64,000 nt of DNA from Streptomyces hyaluromycini (GTDB lineage Bacteria; Actinomycetota; Actinomycetes; Streptomycetales; Streptomycetaceae): the NCBI RefSeq assembly GCF_002217755.1, contig NZ_BCFL01000042.1, positions 1 through 64,000 of the forward strand, written 5' to 3'. Made by a program: the position numbers and the translations under genes. Shown piece by piece: positions 50,121 to 58,696 of the stretch. Under the pieces are notes generated by a model. The model was given only the letters and a program-made list of their open reading frames with translations. It did no database searches and was not told the origin of the DNA. Each line of letters starts with the position of its first letter. The stretch's first letter is position 1.

Positions 50121-51041
50121 ATGAGCGAATCAATGGGGTCGGCCATGGAACCCCCTGAAGTGCCGGACAATGCGGAACTGGCGTCTTCTTTGGGTGACTT
50201 CCATAGCGAATTCGCGGAGGTGAATGGAACGCGGCTGCACTACGTCGTGGGCGGGAGCGGGGAGCCGGTTGTCCTGCTGCATGGCTGGCCGGAGACATGG
50301 TGGGCCTACCGGAAGCTCATGCCGCGGCTCGCCGAGCAGTACCGGGTCATCGCCGTGGACCACCGGGGCATCGGCATTCCGGACGAGCTGAAGCCCACCG
50401 ACGGGTTCACGAAGAAGAACATGGCGCGCGACGTCTACGAGCTCATCTGCTCGCTGGGGTATAGCAGCGCCTCATTCGTGGGGCACGACATGGGGGCGAT
50501 GGTCGGTTACAGCTTCGCGGCCAACCACCCCGAGGCGACCCGGCGGCTTGCCCTGCTCGACGTCGTCCATCCCGACGAGTCCTACTACAGCCGGCCGATG
50601 CTGCGACGCCCGAACACCGGCTTCAACATGTGGTGGATGGCCTTCAACCAGGTACGCGGCCTGCCGGAGCAGGTCTTCGCGGACCGCGGCTGGTACCTGA
50701 TCGACTGGCTCTACACCCACTCCCTCATGGACCAGGAATCGATCACTGCCTTCGATCGGGCCGTCTATGCCCGGGCGTACGACACCGCAGCGGGGATCCG
50801 GGCCACCAACGGCTACTACCAGGCGTACCACCAGGACATCGAGGACCTGAAGGGGTACGACAAGGTGACAGTGCCGATCCTCGCGCTGGCGGCGCCCACA
50901 CAGTACGACCAGGTGCAGGACCAGCTGTCGCGCAGCGCGACCGACGTGCGCATGGTGCTGGTGGAGAAGTCCATGCACTGGCTCGCCGAGGACGCCTCCG
51001 ACCTCGTGGCCCGTGAGTTGCTCGACTTCCTCGCCCGGTGA
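50121..51041 (+). CDS. Epoxide-hydrolase-like alpha/beta hydrolase
   Basis: 306 residues. Oxyanion motif LLHGWPETWWAYRKL, nucleophile elbow SFVGHDMGAMVGYS with Asp (not Ser), and the terminal catalytic His in VEKSMHWLAEDA. The aspartate nucleophile places it with epoxide hydrolases and dehalogenases. An acid (Asp/Glu) is expected near APTQYDQV. It would open an arene or side-chain epoxide made by one of the FAD monooxygenases. Its presence predicts an epoxide intermediate, as known for kinamycin-type pathways. Confidence 0.87.
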   Translation: MSESMGSAMEPPEVPDNAELASSLGDFHSEFAEVNGTRLHYVVGGSGEPVVLLHGWPETWWAYRKLMPRLAEQYRVIAVDHRGIGIPDELKPTDGFTKKNMARDVYELICSLGYSSASFVGHDMGAMVGYSFAANHPEATRRLALLDVVHPDESYYSRPMLRRPNTGFNMWWMAFNQVRGLPEQVFADRGWYLIDWLYTHSLMDQESITAFDRAVYARAYDTAAGIRATNGYYQAYHQDIEDLKGYDKVTVPILALAAPTQYDQVQDQLSRSATDVRMVLVEKSMHWLAEDASDLVARELLDFLAR

Positions 51042-51101
51042 GCGGCAGGCCCCGGGCAGGTCAGTGGTCCGTCTGATCCTTTCCAGAATGAAAGGCTGTC
51101 C

Positions 51102-52289
51102 ATGACACAGCACATCAGCAACGCGTCCAGCGCGCCATTGGCACGGCAGAGACCGGGCTCAGCGCTCTCCCGGCTGCCTTCCCTGACCGGCATGCGGTTT
51201 GCAGCGGCCTTTCTGGTCTTCTGCAGCCACATAGGTTCGCCGCTGCCCCAGCTGCGCCTGCTCAAGGACAACCACGCGGCGGCTCAGCTCACCAAAATCA
51301 CCGAGAACGCCGGGGCGCTGGGCGTCACCTTCTTTTTCGTCCTCAGCGGTTTCGTGCTGACCTGGTCCGCGCGGGAGAAGGACACCGCCCGCGCCTTCTG
51401 GCGCCGGCGGTTCGCCAAGATCTATCCCAACTACGTGATCGCCTGGGCCCTGGCGATGATCCTTTTCGCCTCGGCCTACACCCCGACGCGGGTGGCCCTC
51501 GCCAACCTCTTCATGGTCCAGGTGTGGCTGCCGGACTACGCGTACATCTACAGCGTGGACCCGCCGAGCTGGTCGCTGGGGGTCGAGCTCGTCTTCTACG
51601 CCTCGTTCCCGCTGCTGCACCGGTGGTTCGTGCGCATCTGTGACGCACACCTGAAGTACTGGATCGCCGGGGTGACGGCGGCGATCCTCCTGACGCCGAT
51701 GTTCACCTACGCCGTGCTGCCCGGCCCGGAGCCGCTGCCGATGTCCGCGCAGACCTGGGCGCCCGCAGGTACCTCGATCACGCAGATGTGGTTCGCCCTC
51801 TTCCTGCCGCCGGTCCGGGTGCTGGACTTCGCCCTGGGCATGCTGCTGGCGCATGCCGTGATGCGGGGGCGCTGGCGCAACATCGGCATGATCTGGTCGA
51901 GCCTCCTGCTCGCCGGCAGCTACTGGCTGGCCCAGGAGTCGAACATGCTCGTCGCCAAGCGCGCCGCCATGATCATCCCGATCGCGCTGCTGATCGCGGC
52001 GGCTGCTACCAGGGATGTCGAGGGTGAGTTCACCATCTTCCGCAACCGGGCGATGACGTGGCTGGGGGACATCTCATTCGCCTTCTACCTGCTCCACTTC
52101 ATCGTCCTGCAGTACGGCCGCAAGCTCCTGGGCCACGACCTGTACTCCGCCTGGGAGACGGTGGGGCTGGACCTCGTGCTGCTGGCGGTGAGCGTGCTGG
52201 CCGCCGGGGCGCTGTACACGCTCGTGGAGCGGCCGGTCACCCGCCGCTGGTCCACCTCCAGGCGGGCGGTGCCGGCGCCGGCACAGTAA
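51102..52289 (+). CDS. Membrane acyltransferase (acyltransferase 3 family)
   Basis: 395 residues with about ten transmembrane helices. The family opening LPSLTGMRFAAAFLVFCSHI with the conserved Arg and His, then GVTFFFVLSGFVLTWSARE, and PPSWSLGVELVFYASFPLLH are all present. Such enzymes acylate sugars (OafA-like). It probably adds an acyl group to the deoxysugar or aglycone. It is convergent with the glycosyltransferase gene, which supports a sugar-modifying role. Confidence 0.9.
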   Translation: MTQHISNASSAPLARQRPGSALSRLPSLTGMRFAAAFLVFCSHIGSPLPQLRLLKDNHAAAQLTKITENAGALGVTFFFVLSGFVLTWSAREKDTARAFWRRRFAKIYPNYVIAWALAMILFASAYTPTRVALANLFMVQVWLPDYAYIYSVDPPSWSLGVELVFYASFPLLHRWFVRICDAHLKYWIAGVTAAILLTPMFTYAVLPGPEPLPMSAQTWAPAGTSITQMWFALFLPPVRVLDFALGMLLAHAVMRGRWRNIGMIWSSLLLAGSYWLAQESNMLVAKRAAMIIPIALLIAAAATRDVEGEFTIFRNRAMTWLGDISFAFYLLHFIVLQYGRKLLGHDLYSAWETVGLDLVLLAVSVLAAGALYTLVERPVTRRWSTSRRAVPAPAQ

Positions 52290-52346
52290 GGCGAGCGGGC
52301 CCGCCGGTGCGGAGGCACCGCCCGGCGTGCCACGCGGATCTCCGGC

Positions 52347-53510
52347 TCACCGGGCGGCGAGCTTCTCCATGGTGTGGGCCACTTCGGCCGGTGCGGGAAG
52401 CGTGGCCATCTCCTCGGACAGGGCCCGCGCGCGCTGCGTGTACCGAGGGGAGGACAGGATCTCCCGGCAGGCCGAGACGATCACCTCGGTCTGGTCCTGG
52501 CCCGGCTCCTGGCCCTGCGTCGCCAGCCTGATCCCGGCACCGAAGTCGGAGAGGGCCTGCGCGACGATCTCCATGTAGGAGGCCTCGGGTGCGATCACCT
52601 GCGGCACCCCCGCATTCATGGCGGTCATGGCAGTGACCCCACCTCCGTGATGCACCAGCAGATCGCAGGTGGGGGCCACCACATCCAGCGGGATCCAGCC
52701 GATGCGGACATCACCGAGCTCGCCGCCGAACTTCTCGGTCACCTGGTCGGGGGCCGCGATCACCACCTCCGCTCCCGTCCGGGCCAGCTGGCCCACCAGA
52801 CTCCGCAGCGCCTCGGCGGACTGGAAGGCGAGGGCCCGGGTTCCCGTGGTGATCAGCACGCGCCGGCGGCCGTCGGGGCGTGTGTACATCCATCGTTCGA
52901 CACGGCGCTGGCCGTTGCCGGGAATCCAGCGCATCAGCTGTGTTTCGTAGTCGTGCGACGGCGGAAGGCACGGGCGCAGCGACGGCGGGCAGACGTCGAT
53001 GAACAGGTCGGGGGCCGGCAGCTCTCCCAGGCCCAGGTGCTTCAGCTCGGTCCGGAGCTCCTCTTCCGCGCCCGGGGTGGCGCCAGTGGTCGGGACGACG
53101 TCCCAGGCCTGGCACACGTACGGGACCCCGAGGTGGGCGGCGAGCAGCCCTGCTGCATAGGTCATCGAGCCGCCGACGACCAGGTCGGGGCGCCAGTCCC
53201 GGGCGAGGTCCCGCAGCGGGTCCAGGCTGGCGGCGGCCATCCTGCCGAAGGCCCTGCCTGTGTGCAGCATGTTTTCCCGCGGATCCTTGGGCGGCTCGAC
53301 GGCCTTGCCCGAGCGGTCGAACCGCATGAAATGAAAGACCGGTTCGGGGACGACGGAGACCGAGGGAAGTCCGATGCCCGCTGCGATGTCGGGCAGCGGC
53401 TCGTTGGCGCCTACGAGAACCTCATGACCCGCATTCCGCAGGGCCGTTGCCAGGGGAGCGATGGTGAAGACAGTCGCCGAGCTGCCGCCGGCGACGAAGA
53501 GGAACTTCAT
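52347..53510 (-). CDS. Glycosyltransferase, GT1 family (deoxysugar type)
   Basis: 387 residues from ATG 53510. The N-terminal phrase MKFLFVAGGSSATVFTIAPL and the PSPG-like C-terminal VHHGGGVTAMTAMNAGVPQV with PEASYMEIVAQAL identify an antibiotic-type TDP-sugar glycosyltransferase. It would attach a deoxysugar to the aromatic core. It has no auxiliary DesVIII partner adjacent. The gene ends 58 bp from the acyltransferase stop. Confidence 0.92.
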   Translation of the reverse strand: MKFLFVAGGSSATVFTIAPLATALRNAGHEVLVGANEPLPDIAAGIGLPSVSVVPEPVFHFMRFDRSGKAVEPPKDPRENMLHTGRAFGRMAAASLDPLRDLARDWRPDLVVGGSMTYAAGLLAAHLGVPYVCQAWDVVPTTGATPGAEEELRTELKHLGLGELPAPDLFIDVCPPSLRPCLPPSHDYETQLMRWIPGNGQRRVERWMYTRPDGRRRVLITTGTRALAFQSAEALRSLVGQLARTGAEVVIAAPDQVTEKFGGELGDVRIGWIPLDVVAPTCDLLVHHGGGVTAMTAMNAGVPQVIAPEASYMEIVAQALSDFGAGIRLATQGQEPGQDQTEVIVSACREILSSPRYTQRARALSEEMATLPAPAEVAHTMEKLAAR

Positions 53511-53584
53511 GTAGTTTTCCAGGCTTCCCGTGAGACGGTGGATTTCAAGTACCGGAAAATCTGGCGGAGTCGGCCGAGGGCGGC

Positions 53585-54043
53585 TCAGACGTTCCGGCTC
53601 ATGACGAGGTCGACCGCGATCTCGATGATCACCGCACCGGGCGGGTTGATCCACTCCTTGCCGTAGCGCTCGGCGTACCGCCGGGCCCCCTCCGCCAGGC
53701 GTCCGGGGTCGTCGAAGATCGTGCCGGTGCCTTCCAGCGTGGCCCAGGAGGAGACCTCGTCCCGCTGGCACAGGGCGACCCGGCTGCCTGGCGCCGCGAC
53801 CAGGTTCCGGGCCTTCTTCGATTGAGCGACCGTCATGATCCGGGCCATCCGTGCCTCGCTGTCCCAGGTGAAGCTCACGGGTACGGCATGGGGAGTGCCG
53901 TTCGGCCGGAGCGTGACGAGAATGGCCTGGCCGGGTTCGGCGAGGAATTTCTCGATCTCGGCGGACAGCGGCCAGCTCTGCTTATCCCGGTGCCCCTCCG
54001 GCATGACGCCCACCTTTACGTTGCGCCGGGTATTGGCTGTCAT
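53585..54043 (-). CDS. PPOX-class flavin/F420-binding protein 1
   Basis: 152 residues from ATG 54043 (GGAAAT upstream). The pyridoxamine-5'-phosphate-oxidase-like barrel is seen in ILVTLRPNGTPHAVPVSFTW, IMTVAQSKKARNLVAAPGSR, and GRLAEGARRYAERYGKEW. Such small proteins bind FMN or F420 and reduce enones or quinones. It is a paralogue of the gene at 58697, which shares AVPVSFTWDSEAR/VAPVRFTWDAKAG and the KARNL motif. Confidence 0.85.
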   Translation of the reverse strand: MTANTRRNVKVGVMPEGHRDKQSWPLSAEIEKFLAEPGQAILVTLRPNGTPHAVPVSFTWDSEARMARIMTVAQSKKARNLVAAPGSRVALCQRDEVSSWATLEGTGTIFDDPGRLAEGARRYAERYGKEWINPPGAVIIEIAVDLVMSRNV

Positions 54044-54275
54044 CAATTTCCTTCTCTCGGCAGATTGTTTATGGTCCGTGTGGTACCCACTGGGTGCTGA
54101 GGCGAGCTTGCTGCGTGTCCCTGGAATGAGTCAACGTCGTATACGTGCGTACGGTGTTCAACTGCGGAAATCCGCGCTTAAACGCTGGCTGCACGTAGCA
54201 GGCATCTATTGCGGGATCCGGCCGGTTACGGTCATAGTCACGGCGCCGACAGAGCGCGAGAAGGAGGGCCAAACA
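54044..54275. promoter_or_regulatory. Divergent promoter region, PPOX 1 / peptidase C26
   Basis: AT-richer than its surroundings (TTTATGGTCCGTGTGG; GTCGTATACGTGCGTACGG). It carries GTGTTCAAC near 54151, a half of the inverted repeat seen before oxygenase 1. A palindrome-like TATACGTGCGTA sits near 54138. No firm -10/-35 assignment. Confidence 0.35.
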
Positions 54276-54965
54276 GTGAACAGGCCAGTAGTGGCGGTCA
54301 CCGCGGACTCGGTCACCGCGACCTGGGGTGTCTGGGGCGCCATCCCGGCCGCCGTGCAGCCGTGGGCGTATCTCACCAAGGTGACGGACGCGGGTGGCTC
54401 ACCGGTGCTGCTGCCGCCGGTGCGCGAAGCCGTCGAGGACGTGATGGCCACGGCGGACGCGCTGCTGATAACCGGTGGCGCGGACATCGATCCTGCGCTC
54501 TACGGGGCCGAGCGCGATCCGCGCACGTTCCCGCCCGACCCACTGCGCGACGCCACCGACCTCGCCGCCCTGGCCGTCGCGGAGCGGCGCGGCATCCCGG
54601 TCCTGGGCATCTGCCGTGGGCTGCAGGTGATCGTTGTCTCCCGGGGCGGAACGCTGCACCAGCACCTGCCCGCTCACGCCCCCACTGTCCCGGGCCGCCA
54701 CACCCTGCGCGACATCAGGATCGCGCCGGACTCCATGCTGGGCAGTGCCCTGGGGACCTCGACCACCGGGCACTGCCACCACCATCAGGGAGTGGCGCGG
54801 GTCGGTGCCGGGCTCACTGCCGTCGCCTGGGCGGAGGAGGACGGCGTTGTCGAAGCCGCCGAGGATCCCTCCGCGCGCTTCCTGGTCGGATTCCAGCCGC
54901 ATGCCGAGGAGGGCGGCCCCGATAGCGCGTCACTGTTCAAGGCCTTCGTCAACGCGGCGTGCTGA
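54276..54965 (+). CDS. Peptidase C26 / gamma-glutamyl hydrolase-like amidotransferase
   Basis: 229 residues, GTG with AAGGAGG. Class I glutamine-amidotransferase fold: LITGGADIDPALYGAERDPR (the Gly loop), the nucleophile Cys in PVLGICRGLQVIVVSRGGTL, the His in GHCHHHQGVARV, and the final FQPHAEE, where His and Glu complete the triad (the usual WHPE is altered). Members cleave gamma-glutamyl amides (PuuD-like). In this pathway it could remove a glutamyl protecting group or supply ammonia. The substrate is unknown. Confidence 0.85.
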   Translation: MNRPVVAVTADSVTATWGVWGAIPAAVQPWAYLTKVTDAGGSPVLLPPVREAVEDVMATADALLITGGADIDPALYGAERDPRTFPPDPLRDATDLAALAVAERRGIPVLGICRGLQVIVVSRGGTLHQHLPAHAPTVPGRHTLRDIRIAPDSMLGSALGTSTTGHCHHHQGVARVGAGLTAVAWAEEDGVVEAAEDPSARFLVGFQPHAEEGGPDSASLFKAFVNAAC

Positions 54966-54990
54966 GCGGTGCGGTGCCGGGGCGGCGCAG

Positions 54991-55869
54991 CTACGCCGGA
55001 TCCGGCAGATTCATCCGTGCGAGCTTGGCCGGGTCGACCACGACTGTGATCTCGGTGATCCGGCCGTCGGCGACGGCGAAGGCGAGGACCGACAGCGGGG
55101 TGCCGTCCCCGCGCCAGGTGACCACCCCGGGCAGGCCGTTGACGAGCATCGGTTGCCCATGAGTGGCGGCACTGGCGGACAGCTGCGCGCCGGCGGCGAC
55201 CTCGGTGGCGCCGAGGGTGACGACCATGCCGGAGGGGGTGTCGACGGTCAGCTTCACCTCGGGGTGGAGCACCCGCAGCAACTCGTCGAAGTCGCCGAGG
55301 CGAGCCGCCGTCAGGAACGCCTGGACCACCGCGCGTTGCTGCCGCCCGCCGTCCGCCGGCCGATCGGCTCCCTGCACCTTTCTGCGGGCGCGGCTGGCGA
55401 GCATCTTCGCGGCGGCGGCGGACTTGCCGAGGATCTCGCCGACCTGGTCGAACGGCACCCCGAACAGGTCGTGCAGCACGAACGCCAGCCGCTCGCTCGG
55501 CCCGAGCGAGTCGAGGACGACGAGGAGCGCGAGCCCGACCGAGTCGGCAAGCAGCGCGTCGTCCTCGGGAGCAGGGGCGTCGTCGAGCGCCATCGCGAGT
55601 TCGGGCAGCCGTTCGTCGTAGGACGCCTCGGGGCGGGTCTGGCGCGAGCGCAGGACGTCGAGGCTGATCCGGCCGACTACCGTGGTCAGCCAGCCGGCGA
55701 GATTGTCGATGGTCGACGTGTCCTGGCGGGAGAGGCGCAGCCAGGCCTCCTGGACCGCGTCCTCGGCGTCGGCGTGCGATCCGAGTACGCGGTAAGCGAC
55801 CGAGCGCAGCCGGTCGCGCTGGGACTCGAACGCCTCGGCCACCGGGTCCGTCGGGCGGGTGTCGGACAT
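54991..55869 (-). CDS. ECF41-type sigma factor with a SnoaL-like C-terminal domain
   Basis: 292 residues. Sigma region 2 (RLRSVAYRVLGSHADAEDAV, then EAWLRLSRQDTSTIDNLAGW) and region 4 (LGPSERLAFVLHDLFGVPFD, QVGEILGKSAAAAKMLASRA) are followed by a NTF2/SnoaL-like extension with VNGLPGVVTWRGDG, a regulatory domain that replaces an anti-sigma factor in ECF41 proteins. It is divergent from a carboxymuconolactone-decarboxylase-type gene, the standard ECF41 partner, and a matching promoter lies between. Confidence 0.92.
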   Translation of the reverse strand: MSDTRPTDPVAEAFESQRDRLRSVAYRVLGSHADAEDAVQEAWLRLSRQDTSTIDNLAGWLTTVVGRISLDVLRSRQTRPEASYDERLPELAMALDDAPAPEDDALLADSVGLALLVVLDSLGPSERLAFVLHDLFGVPFDQVGEILGKSAAAAKMLASRARRKVQGADRPADGGRQQRAVVQAFLTAARLGDFDELLRVLHPEVKLTVDTPSGMVVTLGATEVAAGAQLSASAATHGQPMLVNGLPGVVTWRGDGTPLSVLAFAVADGRITEITVVVDPAKLARMNLPDPA

Positions 55870-55871
55870 GT

Positions 55872-55898
55872 TGTTACCTTCCTCGAATCCGCTTCGTC
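55872..55898 (+). promoter_or_regulatory. ECF41-type promoter
   Basis: TGTTACC (55872-55878), a 16-bp spacer and CGTC (55895-55898) fit the ECF41 consensus TGTCACA-N16-CGTC with two changes in the -35 element. It faces the partner gene at 55954, leaving a leader of about 50 bases. Confidence 0.72.
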
Positions 55899-55953
55899 AT
55901 GGGTAGTGACGGGCGCAAGCCCGGTCAGGTAACCCGATGAAGGAGCAGGACCG

Positions 55954-56406
55954 ATGGAAGCACGCCTGAACAGCAAGTTGAACCCCGACCTCTGGACCGC
56001 TATCCAGCACCTCCAGAAGGCGATCGCTGCCGGCGGCGTCGACCCGAAGCTGCTGTCGCTGGTCCACCTGCGCGCCAGCCAGATCAACAGCTGTGCGGCG
56101 TGCGTCTATGCCAGCATCGCGTCGGCGAAGAAGGCCGGCGAGACGGACGAGCGGCTGCACAGCGTGGCCGCGTGGCGCGAGTCGCCCTTCTACACCGACG
56201 AGGAGCGGGCGGCCCTCGCCCTGGCCGAGGCTGCCACCCGGATTCAGGATGGTGCGCAGGGCGTGACCGACGAGATCTGGGACGCCGTCACCGACCACTT
56301 CACCGAGGACCAGATCAACTCGATCATTCTGGAGATCGCGCTGACCAACTTCTACAACCGGATCAACAGCACGATCAAGGAGCCGGCCGGCAAGACGTGG
56401 GGCTGA
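55954..56406 (+). CDS. AhpD/carboxymuconolactone decarboxylase-like protein
   Basis: 150 residues, ATG with AAGGAG. The AhpD core INSCAACVYASIASAKKAGE has the CxxC redox pair; the following residue is Ser where His is common. It ends EIALTNFYNRINSTIKEP. This is the classic target gene of ECF41 sigma factors; such proteins reduce peroxides or act as small redox enzymes. It is probably a stress module sitting within the cluster rather than part of the pathway. Confidence 0.9.
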   Translation: MEARLNSKLNPDLWTAIQHLQKAIAAGGVDPKLLSLVHLRASQINSCAACVYASIASAKKAGETDERLHSVAAWRESPFYTDEERAALALAEAATRIQDGAQGVTDEIWDAVTDHFTEDQINSIILEIALTNFYNRINSTIKEPAGKTWG

Positions 56407-56436
56407 GCTGAGCGGGATTCCCGCCACCTGTCGAGG

Positions 56437-57558
56437 GTGGTGACCGGGCCTGTCGAGACCAAGGGTGCATCGACAGGCCCATCCCGGCCTTCCGAATCGA
56501 ACATATGTACTATTTATCTCGCGGGCGCGGCTCTGGCGGTCCTGGCCGTTCCCGCGCTGTCGATGCGGCTGAGCCTGCCCGACGCCAGCGTCCAGCCCCA
56601 CGACAGGAGCAGCTACACCTCGTACAAGATCCTCTCCGAGGGCTTCGGTCCCGGCTACGGCGCACCTCTGATCCTCGCCACCGAAACCGGTTCCAAGGGC
56701 GCTGATCTAGGTCCCGTCGTGGCGGCGGTGAGCAAGGCGGAGGGCATCGCCTACGTCTCGCAGCCCCAGGTCAGCAAGGACGGGCAGGCCGCGACCTTCA
56801 TGGCCTTTCCGAGGACGGGATCCCAGGACGAGGCGACGACCGACCTGGTGCACACGCTCCGCGACGACGTGCTGCCCCAGGTGAACGGTGGTGACGGCGT
56901 CTACGTCGGCGGCCCGAACGCCGCCTCGATCGACTTCGCCGACGACATCGGCTCGCGGCTTCCCTTGATGGTCGCGATCGTCATCGCGCTGTCCCTGGCG
57001 CTGCTGATCGGGCTGGTCCGGTCCGTCACGATCGCGCTGCAGGCCGCTGTCATGAACCTGCTGTCGATCGGTGCTGCCTACGGCGTGCTGGTCGCGATCG
57101 TGCAGTGGGGATGGCTCGGTTCCGCCCTCGGTTTCACCACCGACATGCCGATCACGACCTGGGTGCCGATGATGATGTTCCCGCTCCTGTTCGGCCTGTC
57201 GATGGACTACGAGGTCTTCCTCATCTCCCGGGTCCGTGAGGAGTACGAACGCATCGGTGACAACCGGCAGGCGGTCACGTACGGACTGGCGCGCACCGCG
57301 AGGGTGATCACGGCCGCGGCCGCCATCATGGTCGTCGTCTTCGGGACCTCCCTGCTCGGCCCGGATGTCGCGGTCAAGCAGATGGGCCTGGGCATGGCCG
57401 TCGCCGTGCTCATCGACGCCACCGTCGTCCGGATGATTCTCGTCCCTGCGGTCATGGAACTGTGCGGCAAGGCCAACTGGTGGATGCCCGGACGCCGGAC
57501 GGTGCAGCCGGCGACACCGGTCGCAGCGGTCGCTGTCGGAGAAGAGAACCGGGTCTGA
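56437..57558 (+). CDS. MMPL-family exporter, C-terminal half only
   Basis: 373 residues that match the second half of a roughly 700-residue MMPL transporter: one helix, a periplasmic loop (LSMRLSLPDASVQPHDRSSY, PGYGAPLILATE), then five helices with PLMVAIVIALSLALLIGL and FGLSMDYEVFLISRVREEYE (family signature). The N-terminal membrane half is missing and the start GTG lacks a good ribosome site. It is either a pseudogene or a half-transporter that dimerises. Full-length versions export lipids and antibiotics in actinomycetes. Confidence 0.75.
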   Translation: MVTGPVETKGASTGPSRPSESNICTIYLAGAALAVLAVPALSMRLSLPDASVQPHDRSSYTSYKILSEGFGPGYGAPLILATETGSKGADLGPVVAAVSKAEGIAYVSQPQVSKDGQAATFMAFPRTGSQDEATTDLVHTLRDDVLPQVNGGDGVYVGGPNAASIDFADDIGSRLPLMVAIVIALSLALLIGLVRSVTIALQAAVMNLLSIGAAYGVLVAIVQWGWLGSALGFTTDMPITTWVPMMMFPLLFGLSMDYEVFLISRVREEYERIGDNRQAVTYGLARTARVITAAAAIMVVVFGTSLLGPDVAVKQMGLGMAVAVLIDATVVRMILVPAVMELCGKANWWMPGRRTVQPATPVAAVAVGEENRV

Positions 57559-57624
57559 CCCTCCAACGCCTGGACGCGGCTGTGCCGGCGACAACGCCGG
57601 CGGTCGAACGGTACGGTCGCAGCC

Positions 57625-58590
57625 ATGCAGGCGATCACAATTCCCCAGTACGGCGGCCCGGAAGCTCTCGTCCGGGCGGAGGTGCCCGACCCGATACCGG
57701 GGCACGGCGAGGTACTGATCGACGTGGCTGCGGCAGGACTCAACCGGGCCGATGTCGCCCAGCGGCAGGGCAAATATCCGCCCCCGCCGGGTGCCTCGCT
57801 CTATCCCGGGCTGGAGATTTCGGGCCGTGTCTCCGCTCTGGGCCCCGGTGTGGCCGGCTGGTCGGTCGGTGACGAGGTGTGCGCTCTTGTCACCGGTGGC
57901 GGCTACGCGGAGAAAATCGCCGTTCCGGCCGGCCAGTTGCTGCCGGTGCCCCAGGGCATCAGCCTCACGGAGGCCGCAGCCCTTCCCGAGGCCACCTGCA
58001 CCGTGTGGTCGAACGTGGCCCAGGTCGCGCACTTCCAGGCCGGGGAGACGTTGCTCGTCCACGGCGGGTCCAGCGGCATCGGGACGATGGCCATCCAGCT
58101 GGGCAAGGCCATGGGCGCGCGCGTCGCGGTCACGGCGGGCAGCGCCAGGAAGCTTCAGGCGTGCCGCGAGCTGGGCGCGGATCTCGCGATCAACTACCGC
58201 GAGCAGGACTTCGTGCAGGAGCTCAAGCCGCAGGGCGCGGACGTGATCCTCGACGTGATCGGCGCCCAGTACCTGGCCCGGAACGTCGATGCCCTGGCCG
58301 TGAACGGCCGGTTGGTCATCATCGGTCTGCAGAGCGGGGGCCAGGCGGAGCTGAACCTTGGCAAGTTGCTTGTGAAGCGTGCGACCGTCGTGGGCACCAC
58401 CCTGCGCGCCCGCCCTCTGGCCGAGAGAGAGGCCGTCGTGGCCGCCGTGCGCGAACATGTCTGGCCGCTGCTGGAGAACAACCGGGTGCGCCCTGTAGTG
58501 GACCGTGTTTTCCCGCTCAAGGACGCGGCCGAGGCGCACCGGCTGATGGAGAGCAGCGAGCACATCGGGAAGATCCTCCTTCAGGCGTAG
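57625..58590 (+). CDS. NAD(P)H:quinone oxidoreductase (zinc-free MDR family)
   Basis: 321 residues. MDR features: AAGLNRADVAQRQGKYPPPP, GLEISGRVSALGPGVAGW, and the cofactor loop LVHGGSSGIGTMAIQLGKAM, with KLQACRELGADLAINYREQD after it. No zinc-binding Cys cluster is present. The family reduces quinones or enoyl groups and could act on the quinone chromophore or protect against it. It is in line with the following PPOX gene. Confidence 0.9.
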   Translation: MQAITIPQYGGPEALVRAEVPDPIPGHGEVLIDVAAAGLNRADVAQRQGKYPPPPGASLYPGLEISGRVSALGPGVAGWSVGDEVCALVTGGGYAEKIAVPAGQLLPVPQGISLTEAAALPEATCTVWSNVAQVAHFQAGETLLVHGGSSGIGTMAIQLGKAMGARVAVTAGSARKLQACRELGADLAINYREQDFVQELKPQGADVILDVIGAQYLARNVDALAVNGRLVIIGLQSGGQAELNLGKLLVKRATVVGTTLRARPLAEREAVVAAVREHVWPLLENNRVRPVVDRVFPLKDAAEAHRLMESSEHIGKILLQA

Positions 58591-58696
58591 GCGCAACTCC
58601 CCGCATGCGCCGGGCGTCCGGACCCGTGCGCGAGTGCGGTGCGTCAGCAGTCGAACGCCCCACGAACACCCCCACCAGAGTTAGGACGCACAGGCG

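Noticed and set aside
56707..58596. A 629-codon minus-strand frame
   Set aside because: Shadow of the MMPL and quinone oxidoreductase genes; composition is His/Arg/Asp-rich and featureless.
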